This document shows positions 6,148 to 14,533 of a stretch of DNA of 22,631 bases, one piece after another. The stretch is from Fusobacteriaceae bacterium UBA2433 (lineage in GTDB: Bacteria > Fusobacteriota > Fusobacteriia > Fusobacteriales > Fusobacteriaceae), in assembly GCA_002342785.1 (NCBI GenBank), contig DDQV01000086.1, positions 1 to 22,631 of the forward strand, given 5' to 3'. A program made the position numbers and the translations under genes. Positions within the stretch are counted from its first letter, which is position 1. Each line of letters opens with the position of its first letter. Under the pieces are notes generated by a model. The model saw nothing but the letters and a program-made list of their open reading frames with translations, ran no database searches and was not told where the DNA came from.

Positions 6148-8013
6148 ATGTCAAAGGAAGAAAATATAGATTTAATAGATGAATTTAATTTAAATAAAAG
6201 TGGATCATTATTAACTGATTTGACTAAAGTCGATATAAAAATGAATGAACTTCCTGAAATAGAAGTAAGAGAAGTTGTTATTAAAGAAACTGGAAATTTT
6301 TTAGATTTAAAAGAAAATATAATAAATATTCCAATAGAAATGATAGTTTTTCCATTTTTTACTCCTCAAAAACAAAATAAAAAAATAAATTTTAAATATT
6401 CTTTTGAAGATTTAGGAGTAACTATGTATTGTACACTAGTTGCAAAAAATTCTGAAGACAAAGTATACCAGCCATCAATTTTTGAAGAAAAAATTTATAC
6501 ATATCTAATATCTCTTTATGAGTTAAAAAAAGAAATAAATAATACAGATGAGTATATAAAATTTGAAATTTCAGATTTTATAGTTAATTTTTTAGGAAAT
6601 AAAATGAATAGAAATTACTATACTAAGGTAGCACAAGCTCTTAAAAATTTAAAGAGTACCGAGTATCAATTTGAAGTATCAAACCATAGTAAATTAGGGA
6701 ACTATCAATTTGAAGATGAAGAATTTAAATTACTTACTTATCAAAAGCTCAAAGTAGGAACAAAGGTTTATTATAAAGTAACTTTAAATAAAAATATTAG
6801 GAATAAGATAAAAGATAAAAGATATATAAAATATAATTCTAAGGCTCTTATAGAAATAATGGAAAAGGATCCTATTGCTTCAAGAATCTATAAATATATA
6901 AGTAAAATTAGGTATTCGAAACAAGAAGATTCTATAAATATTAGAACATTAGCAGCTATAATTCCATTAAAAATGGAACAAGAAACAGAAAGAATTAATA
7001 AAACTGGTGAAAAAAGAATATATATATTAAGTAGGGTAAAGCAAGTACTAAAAAGAATTGAAAAAGCTTTTTTACTTTTAGAAGAGCTAGGATATATGGA
7101 TTATTTTAATTCTGAGTTTATCGCTGAAGAAGATAGTTATTATATAAATTATAGGTTTAATCAAGATAAAGATGGAACTTGTCATATATCGAGTTATTTA
7201 AATGGAAAAGAAAAACAAATTGGATATAAGAATAAATGGGATGCAATAAATGCTGCTAAGAAGGCTAAAAAAGAAAAAACATTTATGACTAAGCAAAAAA
7301 TAAAAGATCAATTAAAAGAAATAAAGAATATTAACGGGATATCAGAAGCTGAGATAATCATTGAAAAAGAAGAGGAAAATAAAACAAATGAAATCAATCT
7401 TTCTGAAGATGTAAGAGAAAGATTAAAAGATTTTTCAGAAGAACTTCAGAGTAGGATGATTAAATGTAAAAGAAATATATTTGTTTCTAAATCTTGGAAT
7501 AAAAGGGTAGATAATAAATTTAAAAAAATTATAAGGGAAGATGGAGAAGAGGTAGCCATAGATATACTGAATCTTTTATACAAGCGTCTTAATTCAGAAA
7601 TAAAATCTACTTTAGTTCAATATATTAATGGAATTTTGAGAAATCTAAGAAAAATGGATAGAAATGCTCGAAAATCTAATAAAAATAATTTAACATTATT
7701 TAATCAAGTAATAAGAGAAAAACCATTAAAGAGTAAAAAACAACTAAAAAAAGCAAGAAAACATTTGAAAAATCCGGAAATAACAAATATAAAAGATGTT
7801 ATTGAAAATCTTCCAAAATATGATGCTATGGAAGATTATTATGAATTAGATGAATTTGAAAAATTAATTATAGAAGAAAAAGCTTTAGAATTATGTTCTC
7901 AATATGAAGATATACCAAAAGAATTTTTGTATAATTTAAGAAAAGTATCTAAAAGAGTATATTTTATAACTCTAAAGAAATATATAGGAATAGCTTTAAA
8001 AAATGGAAAATAA
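6148..8013 (+). CDS. Plasmid-type replication initiator protein (RPA/Rep_3-like) at the dnaA position
   Basis: A 621-residue protein. I chose the ATG at 6148 (MSKEENIDLI) because GGAGG lies 3-7 bases upstream; an in-frame TTG at 6085 falls inside the operator and is unlikely. A first probable winged-helix domain starts with IPIEMIVFPFFTPQKQ (residues 61-76) and runs to about 180. A second follows, about 200-340 (YYKVTLNKNIRNKIKDKRY, then EKDPIASRIYKYISKIRY). This pattern fits plasmid initiators of the replication initiator protein A / Rep_3 type. The Lys/Glu-rich C-terminal 280 residues match nothing I recognise. It has no Walker motif or AAA+ module, so it is not DnaA. The upstream iterons and operator support initiator function and autoregulation. 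The exact family is unproven without a profile search. Confidence 0.75.
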   Translation: MSKEENIDLIDEFNLNKSGSLLTDLTKVDIKMNELPEIEVREVVIKETGNFLDLKENIINIPIEMIVFPFFTPQKQNKKINFKYSFEDLGVTMYCTLVAKNSEDKVYQPSIFEEKIYTYLISLYELKKEINNTDEYIKFEISDFIVNFLGNKMNRNYYTKVAQALKNLKSTEYQFEVSNHSKLGNYQFEDEEFKLLTYQKLKVGTKVYYKVTLNKNIRNKIKDKRYIKYNSKALIEIMEKDPIASRIYKYISKIRYSKQEDSINIRTLAAIIPLKMEQETERINKTGEKRIYILSRVKQVLKRIEKAFLLLEELGYMDYFNSEFIAEEDSYYINYRFNQDKDGTCHISSYLNGKEKQIGYKNKWDAINAAKKAKKEKTFMTKQKIKDQLKEIKNINGISEAEIIIEKEEENKTNEINLSEDVRERLKDFSEELQSRMIKCKRNIFVSKSWNKRVDNKFKKIIREDGEEVAIDILNLLYKRLNSEIKSTLVQYINGILRNLRKMDRNARKSNKNNLTLFNQVIREKPLKSKKQLKKARKHLKNPEITNIKDVIENLPKYDAMEDYYELDEFEKLIIEEKALELCSQYEDIPKEFLYNLRKVSKRVYFITLKKYIGIALKNGK

Positions 8014-8054
8014 CAAATAAAAAAAGATTACCTTAGTGATCTTTTTTTATTTGT
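8013..8054. terminator. Terminator after rep
   Basis: A perfect 16-bp stem (8013-8028 with 8039-8054) with a short inner loop starts at the last base of the rep stop codon. The plus-strand 3' arm holds seven consecutive T and the 5' arm seven A, so it can act in both directions. Confidence 0.85.
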
Positions 8055-8061
8055 AGTTACT

Positions 8062-8082
8062 TTATTATTGAGTATATACATA
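8062..8082 (+). repeat. Iteron copy downstream of rep
   Basis: TTATTATTG followed by AGTATATACATA, in the same orientation as the origin iterons and just after the rep terminator. It carries the A-type continuation (AG) also seen at 13291-13311. It lies 145 bp upstream of mfd. Confidence 0.75.
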
Positions 8083-8196
8083 TTAAAGAATATTATTTAT
8101 ATCAAAAATTATTATAATTTTCATTAAAATTTATGATAGTATTTCTATGAGTAAAATAAAAACTATAAAATTATAATAGAAAGTAAATTAAATTTA

Positions 8197-8217
8197 AATG
8201 TATACTAACAAAAATAA
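8197..8217 (-). repeat. Inverted iteron half-site in the mfd leader
   Basis: On the minus strand this reads TTATTTTTG followed by TTAGTATACATT. On the plus strand positions 8198-8218 match 6046-6066, the left arm of the rep operator, at 20 of 21 bases. The site abuts the mfd Shine-Dalgarno (8215-8221), so anything bound there would affect mfd expression. Confidence 0.55.
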
Positions 8218-8227
8218 AGGAGAATTT

Positions 8228-11188
8228 ATGAAATTTAAATCAATAATTGATAATGAAAAATTATATAGAGGAGAAGTACCTTATTTTTTAAAATCGAAAA
8301 ATAATCAAAATATATATATATGTTCTTCAAATAAAAATATAGTAGATTATTATTTTACATTAAATAGAGATATAGATGTTTTGAAGATAGAAAACTATAA
8401 TTATACAGACCAGGAATTTGATTATATAATTTTTCAATTATTAGAAAAATTAAAATTAGATAATTCAAAAATATTAATATCTATTGAAAACCTTTTTAAA
8501 AACTATTTTATAAATTCTGAATCATTAAAATTTTCTGTAAAAAAAAAATATAGATTAAAAGATATCGTAGAAAAGTTAGAAAAAAATGATTTTAAAAAAA
8601 ATTATTTAGTTGAAAACAGAGGAGAATATAGTCTTAGAGGAGATATCTTAGATATATTTTCTTTTGATGGAAAAAATCCTATTCGTTTTGAATTTTTTGA
8701 TAATATTTTAGATGGAATACGTATATTTGATTTAGAAACTCAAAGGTCAATGAAGAAAATAAATGAAATTCAAATGTATATAGACAAAAATAAAGATCAA
8801 AATTATACTTTTTTAGAAATATTAGACAAATTAAAAAATGAAAAAAGGAATATTTATCTAGAAAATGAAGAGGTATTAGATTATAAAGTAGAGGAATATA
8901 TTTTAAATAATAGAAAAGATGAAAAAAAAATTCGTTTAGAATATTCTAAGGTTAAAAAAATATCAAAAAGTATAAAATTAAAAAGATTTGAAGATGAGGA
9001 AATAGAAAATTATAAAAATTATGATTATTTAAAAAAATTATCTAAAAATAAAAATATAACAATTTTAACAGAAGAAAAAAAAAGATATACTGAAATATTT
9101 GAAGGGACATCTATAAAAATAAAAAGAGATGCACACTATGAAGGATTTAAAAATAAAGACAATCTCGTTTTGACAGATAGAGAATTAAAAGGGATAAGGG
9201 TAAAAAAAAATGAAAAAAAAATAGATAGAATAAATTTTAAAAAAATAGATCAAATACTTCCAAATGACTATATAATTCATGAAGTTTATGGTGTAGGAAT
9301 ATATTTAGGAGTAGAAGATATAAATGGTGAAGATTATTTAAAAATAAAATATGCAGATGAAGATAAACTTTTTGTACCTATTGTTAGTCTAAACAAAATA
9401 GAGCGTTATATATCTGAGCCAGGAATAGTCCCAGATATATTTAGATTAGGTAGAAGGGGGTTTAGAAAACGACAAGAGAAAATAAAAAAAGAGATAGAAA
9501 AATTTGCTATAGAATTATTGCAAATTCAAGCTAAAAGAGAAATGAATGTAGGTTATTCATTTACTAAAGATACTATTTGGCAAGAAGAATTTGAAGAAGG
9601 GTTTCCATATAATGAAACTAAAGATCAATTAAAAGCAATATTAGACGTAAAAGAAGATATGGAATCTTTTTATGTTATGGATAGGATAGTTTGTGGAGAT
9701 GTTGGATATGGAAAAACAGAAGTAGCTATGAGAGCAGCATTTAAAGCTGTTATGGATGGGAAACAAGTAGTAATACTAGCTCCTACAACGGTTTTGGCTA
9801 CTCAACATTTTGAAAGATTTCAAGAAAGATTTCAAAATTTTCCAATAGAATTAGAATTACTTTCAAGATTAAAAACATCCAAGGAACAAACTGAAACAAT
9901 AAAAAAATTAAGAGAAGGAGTAGTAGATATTGTTATAGGAACTCATAGATTACTGTCTAAAGATATAAAATTTAAAGATTTAGGATTAGTTATTATAGAT
10001 GAGGAACAAAAATTTGGAGTCAAAGCAAAAGAACATTTAAAAACAATGAGGACTAATGTAGACATGTTAACATTGACAGCGACTCCAATTCCTAGGACAT
10101 TGAATTTAGCTCTTTTAGGAATAAGGGATATATCAATAATTCAAACACCTCCAACTAATAGACTACCAATAGAAACTTTTATAGTGAAAAAAAATAAAGA
10201 TATTATAAAAAAAGCTATAATTAAAGAAATAGCTAGAGAGGGGCAGGTTTTTTATTTATATAATTCAGTTAAAGGAATGAATTTAAAATTAAATGAATTA
10301 AGAAAGATCATTCCTGAATATATTACAATTGATTTTATTCATGGTCAAATGCCATCAAATGAAATAAAATATAAGATAAATTCTTTTGAAAATGGAGAGA
10401 TAGATGTACTTCTTACAACGACAATTATAGAAAATGGTATAGATATAGAAAATGCTAATACTATCCTTATAGAAAATTTTGATAAACTTGGTTTATCTCA
10501 GGTATACCAACTTCGTGGAAGGGTAGGAAGGAGTAATAGGCGAGCTTATTGTTATTTATTAGTGGATTCTTTAAAGGGTGGAACAGAAAAAGGTAAACAA
10601 AAAAGAGAATCAATAAAAGAGATAAAAGATTTGGGAGCTGGATTTCAGTTATCTTTAGAAGATATGAAAATAAGGGGAGCAGGAGAAATTTTAGGTGATA
10701 AACAACATGGAGCATTAAAAATTTTTGGTTATGATATGTATCTTAAAATGTTAAACGAAGAGGTAAAAAAAATAAAGGGAAAAGAAGTTATAACAGAAGA
10801 TGTTGAATTAGAAATAGAAATACATGGTTATATACCTAGTAAGTATATAGATGAAGCAGAAAAAATAGTAATTTATAGAAGACTTGTTAGTATAGAAAAA
10901 ATATCTGAATTAGAAGAATTAAAAGATGAAATAAAAGATAGATTCGGAAGGTTGCCAAAAGTTGTAGAAGATTTATTTGAATATTTATCAATAAAAATTT
11001 TAGCTCAAAAAAATAATATTAAAAGTATAAAAAAAGAGAATAATTTATATAAAATAAAATTTATAGAAGGAAAGATGAATTTTGAAAAATTACAGGAATT
11101 AATTATTTCTAAAAAAATAAAATATATTCAAAAAGAAAAAGTTATTGAAATAAAGAATATAAGAATTTTTTTTGAGGATTATAAATAA
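8228..11188 (+). CDS. mfd: Transcription-repair coupling factor Mfd
   Basis: Mfd displaces RNA polymerase stalled at DNA lesions and recruits UvrA. The ATG at 8228 follows AAAGGAG and gives about 986 residues. In order it shows a UvrB-like N-terminal module (GEYSLRGDILDIFSFDG near 135-150), a CarD-like RNA-polymerase interaction domain from about 345 (IIHEVYGVGIYLG), then the translocase: Walker A CGDVGYGKTEV, DEEQ in IIDEEQKFG, motif III LTATPIPRTLN, and motif VI QLRGRVGRSNR. A C-terminal autoinhibitory domain follows. The CarD-like domain starts about 130 residues earlier than in E. coli Mfd (1148 residues), so the UvrB-like module is shortened. The upstream iterons suggest possible control by the Rep protein. 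Confidence 0.95.
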   Translation: MKFKSIIDNEKLYRGEVPYFLKSKNNQNIYICSSNKNIVDYYFTLNRDIDVLKIENYNYTDQEFDYIIFQLLEKLKLDNSKILISIENLFKNYFINSESLKFSVKKKYRLKDIVEKLEKNDFKKNYLVENRGEYSLRGDILDIFSFDGKNPIRFEFFDNILDGIRIFDLETQRSMKKINEIQMYIDKNKDQNYTFLEILDKLKNEKRNIYLENEEVLDYKVEEYILNNRKDEKKIRLEYSKVKKISKSIKLKRFEDEEIENYKNYDYLKKLSKNKNITILTEEKKRYTEIFEGTSIKIKRDAHYEGFKNKDNLVLTDRELKGIRVKKNEKKIDRINFKKIDQILPNDYIIHEVYGVGIYLGVEDINGEDYLKIKYADEDKLFVPIVSLNKIERYISEPGIVPDIFRLGRRGFRKRQEKIKKEIEKFAIELLQIQAKREMNVGYSFTKDTIWQEEFEEGFPYNETKDQLKAILDVKEDMESFYVMDRIVCGDVGYGKTEVAMRAAFKAVMDGKQVVILAPTTVLATQHFERFQERFQNFPIELELLSRLKTSKEQTETIKKLREGVVDIVIGTHRLLSKDIKFKDLGLVIIDEEQKFGVKAKEHLKTMRTNVDMLTLTATPIPRTLNLALLGIRDISIIQTPPTNRLPIETFIVKKNKDIIKKAIIKEIAREGQVFYLYNSVKGMNLKLNELRKIIPEYITIDFIHGQMPSNEIKYKINSFENGEIDVLLTTTIIENGIDIENANTILIENFDKLGLSQVYQLRGRVGRSNRRAYCYLLVDSLKGGTEKGKQKRESIKEIKDLGAGFQLSLEDMKIRGAGEILGDKQHGALKIFGYDMYLKMLNEEVKKIKGKEVITEDVELEIEIHGYIPSKYIDEAEKIVIYRRLVSIEKISELEELKDEIKDRFGRLPKVVEDLFEYLSIKILAQKNNIKSIKKENNLYKIKFIEGKMNFEKLQELIISKKIKYIQKEKVIEIKNIRIFFEDYK

Positions 11189-11201
11189 AAGGAGGAATAA
11201 A

Positions 11202-12059
11202 ATGAAAAAAATAGGAATAATATTTATTATGGCTTCACTTGTATTTACAGCGTGTAAAAAAGAGGGTGGAATACAAACTAAAGATGAATCAAATGTGATA
11301 ATGGTTGTAGGAAATGAAAAATTAACTGAATATGAATTACAGGAAAAAATAGATACTTTACCAGCTCAATATAAAGATTACTCTAAATCCGAAAAGGGTA
11401 GAAAGGCTCTTATAGAAGAGATAAGTATAAGAAAAATGTTAAAACAAGAAGCTAAAAAAATAGGAATAGAAGAAACTGAATCTTATAAAAAAGATTTAGA
11501 AAATGTTAAAGAGGATCTTTTAATAAATCATGTTGTTAATAAAAAAATAATAGACGGTGTAAAGTTAATAGATACAGAGTTAAGATCTGAATATGAAAAA
11601 AATAAAGAAAATTATAAAAGACTAGAACAAGTAAAAGCTGCTCACATATTAATAAATGTAAGTGATGATATGACTGAAATTCAAAAACAAGAAGCCAAAA
11701 AAAGAGCTGAAAAAATATTAACAGAAGTTACCCCAACAAATTTTAATGAGATGGCAAAAAAATATTCTGAGGGTCCTACATCTAAAAATGGAGGAGAACT
11801 TGGATGGTTTGATAAAAATTCTATGGTAAAAGAGTTTGCTGATGCAGCTTTTACAGGAATACCGGGAAAAATATATGGAGCTGTCGTTCAAACACAATTT
11901 GGTTATCACATAATATATATTGAGGATAAGAAAGAAGCTGGATATTTAGATTTTGAAGATGTAAAATCATCTTTAGAAAAAGAATTATTAAATAGAAAAA
12001 GAGCCGAAGAATATGAAGTTTGGATAGAAAAATTAAAAAAAGAATATATAAAAAAATAA
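11202..12059 (+). CDS. PpiC-type peptidyl-prolyl isomerase lipoprotein (PrsA/SurA-like foldase)
   Basis: A 285-residue predicted lipoprotein that should help fold exported proteins outside the cytoplasmic membrane. The signal peptide MKKIGIIFIMASLVFTAC ends in a lipobox with Cys18. A SurA/PrsA-like N-terminal helical region follows (about 30-140). The parvulin domain (about 145-250) shows KAAHILINVSDD, FNEMAKKYSEGPTSKNGGELGWF and FGYHIIYIEDKKE. The ATG at 11202 follows AAAGGAGG and lies 13 bp after the mfd stop codon, so it is probably co-transcribed with mfd. In Bacillus a parvulin-like foldase gene is not at this spot, but mfd and mazG are neighbours there too. Confidence 0.92.
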   Translation: MKKIGIIFIMASLVFTACKKEGGIQTKDESNVIMVVGNEKLTEYELQEKIDTLPAQYKDYSKSEKGRKALIEEISIRKMLKQEAKKIGIEETESYKKDLENVKEDLLINHVVNKKIIDGVKLIDTELRSEYEKNKENYKRLEQVKAAHILINVSDDMTEIQKQEAKKRAEKILTEVTPTNFNEMAKKYSEGPTSKNGGELGWFDKNSMVKEFADAAFTGIPGKIYGAVVQTQFGYHIIYIEDKKEAGYLDFEDVKSSLEKELLNRKRAEEYEVWIEKLKKEYIKK

Positions 12060-12060
12060 A

Positions 12061-12095
12061 ATATAAAATAGGTGACTTAGTCACCTATTTTATAT
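12061..12095. terminator. Terminator after the foldase lipoprotein
   Basis: A perfect 16-bp stem (12061-12076 with 12080-12095, core AGGTGAC/GTCACCT) with loop TTA follows the stop codon directly. The lower stem is AT-rich in both strands, so it may be bidirectional. It ends the mfd-foldase unit. Confidence 0.85.
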
Positions 12096-12121
12096 AAATA
12101 ACAAAAAAATAAAAATATAGA

Positions 12122-12142
12122 TTATTATTGATCATGTACATA
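12122..12142 (+). repeat. Iteron copy upstream of mazG
   Basis: TTATTATTG followed by ATCATGTACATA, plus orientation, 28 bp before the mazG start and just after a terminator. Positions 12118-12142 match 13287-13311 (before ispE) at 23 of 25 bases. Because the terminator isolates mazG from upstream transcription, the mazG promoter must lie in this 75-bp gap and so overlap or adjoin the site. Confidence 0.8.
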
Positions 12143-12170
12143 TAAGGTTTAATAGAAAAGGGAGGAAAAA

Positions 12171-12935
12171 ATGAATGAATTTTATAAATTGGTAGAGATA
12201 ATGAAAAAATTAAGAGCTCCCAATGGATGTCCTTGGGATAGAGAGCAAACAATTGAAAGTTTAAAACCTTATTTGTTAGAAGAAACTTATGAAACTTTAG
12301 AAGCTATGGATATAGGTGGAGAGGAATTAAAAGGAGAACTAGGAGATCTTTTATTAAATATTATTTTTCAATCTTTAATAAAAGAGGAAGAAGGAGAATT
12401 TACAATTGATGATGTAGTTAAAAAGGTCAGTGAAAAATTAATTAGAAGACATCCTCATATTTTTTCAAATGTAAAAATAGAAGGAGTAAAAGATGTTGAA
12501 CGAAATTGGGATGAAATAAAAAAAAATGAAAAAGAGCATAGCGAAAGAAAATCCATTTTAGATGGAATTCCTAAAATATATCCACCTTTAGCTAGAGCAT
12601 ATAAACTTCAAGTTAAAACTTCCAAAGTTGGATTTGATTGGAAAGATGAACTAGGAGCATTAAATAAATTAGAAGAAGAATTAAAAGAAATGAAAGAAGC
12701 ATATGAAGAAAATAATATGAAAAATTTAAAAGAAGAACTAGGAGATGTTGTATTTACCATTGTTAATGTTGCTAGAAAATTAAATATAGATATAGTAGAT
12801 GCAGTAACAAACACTAATAATAAATTTGAAAGAAGATTTAGATATATTGAAGATAATTGTGATTTAAACAAAGCTACTTTAAAAGAAATGAATATACTAT
12901 GGGAAAAAAGAAAAAATGATATAAAAAATATTTAA
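12171..12935 (+). CDS. mazG: Nucleoside triphosphate pyrophosphohydrolase MazG
   Basis: A 254-residue house-cleaning enzyme that hydrolyses (d)NTPs to the monophosphate and pyrophosphate. It has two MazG modules. The N-terminal one shows the diagnostic GCPWDREQTIESLKPYLLEE at about 18-37, then ETYETLEAMD and GELGDLLLNIIFQS. The C-terminal one shows KLEEELKEMKEAYEE and LKEELGDVVFTIVNVARKL. The metal-binding EExxE and ExxD patterns are present. The length is that of E. coli MazG; the N-terminal methylase-like domain of Bacillus YabN is absent. A GGGAGG site precedes the ATG. It is followed by rqcP, as in Bacillus. Confidence 0.95.
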   Translation: MNEFYKLVEIMKKLRAPNGCPWDREQTIESLKPYLLEETYETLEAMDIGGEELKGELGDLLLNIIFQSLIKEEEGEFTIDDVVKKVSEKLIRRHPHIFSNVKIEGVKDVERNWDEIKKNEKEHSERKSILDGIPKIYPPLARAYKLQVKTSKVGFDWKDELGALNKLEEELKEMKEAYEENNMKNLKEELGDVVFTIVNVARKLNIDIVDAVTNTNNKFERRFRYIEDNCDLNKATLKEMNILWEKRKNDIKNI

Positions 12936-13011
12936 TTTGGAGAGGAACAAAAAATAGAGTATAAAATATTATAGATTAATTTTTTATGAAGATATAATAT
13001 TAGGAGGAATA

Positions 13012-13275
13012 ATGCGTTTAGATAAATTTTTTAAGGTTTCCAGAGTAATTAAAAGAAGACCGATAGCAAAGACAGTTCTAGATAATAAAAAAGTTAAATT
13101 AAATGGAAAAATAGTTAAAGCTAGTACTTTAGTAAGTATAGGAGATATAATAGAACTAGAATATTTTAATAAATATACGAAAATAGAAATATTAGAAGTA
13201 CCTGAAGGTAATACTAAAAAAGATGAAGCTAAAGAATTATTTAAAATATTAGATACAAAAATATTAGAAGTTTAA
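13012..13275 (+). CDS. rqcP: S4-domain RNA-binding protein RqcP (YabO/Hsp15-like)
   Basis: An 87-residue protein with an S4 RNA-binding domain from the first residue (MRLDKFFKVSRVIKRRPIAK, then VKLNGKIVKASTLVSIGDII). RqcP works with RqcH in poly-alanine tailing of nascent chains on stalled 50S subunits. The assignment rests on the S4 fold, the length and the mazG-rqcP (yabN-yabO) neighbourhood; Hsp15-like proteins are close relatives. An AGGAGG site precedes the ATG. A TATAAT at 12993-12998 might be a -10 element, but the matching -35 is poor, so co-transcription with mazG is as likely. I see no rqcH in the window. Confidence 0.88.
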   Translation: MRLDKFFKVSRVIKRRPIAKTVLDNKKVKLNGKIVKASTLVSIGDIIELEYFNKYTKIEILEVPEGNTKKDEAKELFKILDTKILEV

Positions 13276-13290
13276 AATTAAAAAATTAGA

Positions 13291-13311
13291 TTATTATTGA
13301 GTATGTACATA
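13291..13311 (+). repeat. Iteron copy abutting the ispE ribosome binding site
   Basis: TTATTATTG followed by AGTATGTACATA, plus orientation. Its last base directly precedes AAGGAG, the ispE Shine-Dalgarno (13312-13317). The surrounding 25 bp match the mazG site at 23 positions. There is no room for a promoter between the site and the start codon, so a bound protein would block or permit transcription passing through from upstream or starting within the site. Confidence 0.8.
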
Positions 13312-13322
13312 AAGGAGTAAGA

Positions 13323-14192
13323 GTGATTGTCAAGTTAAAATCAAATGCTAAGATAAATTTAGGTTTAAATATAGTTGGAAAAGCAAAAAATGGATATCAT
13401 CTTTTAGATATGGTAATGGTTCCTATATCTTTATCGGATGAATTAGAAATAAATTTTAAAGAAATAAAAGGAAAATTAAAGATAGAAACGAATATAAAAG
13501 AAATTCCAACGGGAAAGGAAAATATAATATTTAAAATCTATAACGAATTTTATAAAGAAACGAAATTTGAAAAACAAATGATAGAAGTATATTTAAAAAA
13601 GTATATTCCATCTCAAGCTGGACTTGGAGGTGGAAGTTCTAACGGAGCATTTTTCTTTAATGCACTAAATAAATATTATGGGAATCCTATAACACTTCAA
13701 AGAGCAGTTGAAATAACTAAAAAAATTGGTTCAGATATTCCATTTTTTCTTCTTAATAAATCTACTAGAATAAAAGGAATTGGAGAAAATTTAGAAGTAA
13801 TAGAAAATAATATTAAAAATAAAATTATTTTAATAAAACCAGATTTTGGTATAAGCACTATAATGGCATATAGAAATTATTCAAAATTAAAAAATAAAAA
13901 AAATGCTAATGTAGATAAAATTATAGAAAGAGTTAAATCTGGATATATAAATGATATAGAGAATTATTTGGAGAATCACTTAGAACAAGGATTATTATTG
14001 GAAAATAAAAATATAATAAAATTTAAAAAATATTTAGAAAAAATAGAAAGAGACCAAAAAATAAAATTTAATATGTCTGGTAGCGGCAGTTGTTACTATG
14101 CTTTCATAAAAACCAATAATATAGATGTAGTTTATAATAAAATAAAAACAACAATGGAGGGCTGCAGGGTTGAAATATGTAGTCTTCTTTGA
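13323..14192 (+). CDS. ispE: 4-(cytidine 5'-diphospho)-2-C-methyl-D-erythritol kinase
   Basis: A 289-residue GHMP-family kinase that phosphorylates CDP-methylerythritol in the non-mevalonate isoprenoid pathway. The N-terminal AKINLGLNIVGKAKNGYHLL carries the substrate-binding Lys, Asn, Gly-Tyr-His pattern. The ATP-binding GHMP motif is IPSQAGLGGGSSNGA at about 95-109, with Gly where Ala is usual after Asn. The C-terminal motif is MSGSGSCYYAF. The GTG at 13323 is 5 bp after AAGGAG, and the frame gives a normal N-terminus. spoVG follows closely, an order also found in Bacillus near ispE. Confidence 0.95.
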   Translation: MIVKLKSNAKINLGLNIVGKAKNGYHLLDMVMVPISLSDELEINFKEIKGKLKIETNIKEIPTGKENIIFKIYNEFYKETKFEKQMIEVYLKKYIPSQAGLGGGSSNGAFFFNALNKYYGNPITLQRAVEITKKIGSDIPFFLLNKSTRIKGIGENLEVIENNIKNKIILIKPDFGISTIMAYRNYSKLKNKKNANVDKIIERVKSGYINDIENYLENHLEQGLLLENKNIIKFKKYLEKIERDQKIKFNMSGSGSCYYAFIKTNNIDVVYNKIKTTMEGCRVEICSLL

Positions 14193-14218
14193 AAAAACTA
14201 AAAAGGAGAGTACTAAAA

Positions 14219-14521
14219 ATGAATATTACAGATGTAAGACTTAGAACAGTAAAAAATGAAAATGAATTAAAGTTAAAAGCTTATGCAGACATAACGTTGG
14301 ATGGAAGTTTTGTTATCCACGGTTTAAAAGTTATTGATGGTCAAAAAGGTATGTTTGTAGCTATGCCATCCAGAAAGATGCCGAATGGTGAATTTAAAGA
14401 TATTGCTCATCCTATTACACCAGAATTAAGAAGAATTTTAACAGAAATAGTTATAAAAAAATATAGTGAGACTATAGAAGAAATAAAACATACAGAAAAA
14501 ATTAATATTATAGAGAATTAA
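14219..14521 (+). CDS. spoVG: Septation/regulatory protein SpoVG
   Basis: A 100-residue SpoVG family protein. It starts MNITDVRLRTVKNENELKLK and contains the highly conserved FVIHGLKVIDGQKGMFVAMPSRKMPNGEFKDIAHPI block. SpoVG proteins bind nucleic acid and act as site-specific regulators; they are also common in bacteria that do not sporulate. The ATG at 14219 follows AAAGGAGAG; an in-frame ATG at 14189 overlaps ispE and lacks a good site. It is probably co-transcribed with ispE, whose stop codon is 26 bp upstream, and is closed by a terminator. Confidence 0.95.
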   Translation: MNITDVRLRTVKNENELKLKAYADITLDGSFVIHGLKVIDGQKGMFVAMPSRKMPNGEFKDIAHPITPELRRILTEIVIKKYSETIEEIKHTEKINIIEN

Positions 14522-14533
14522 AAAATTAAAAAT

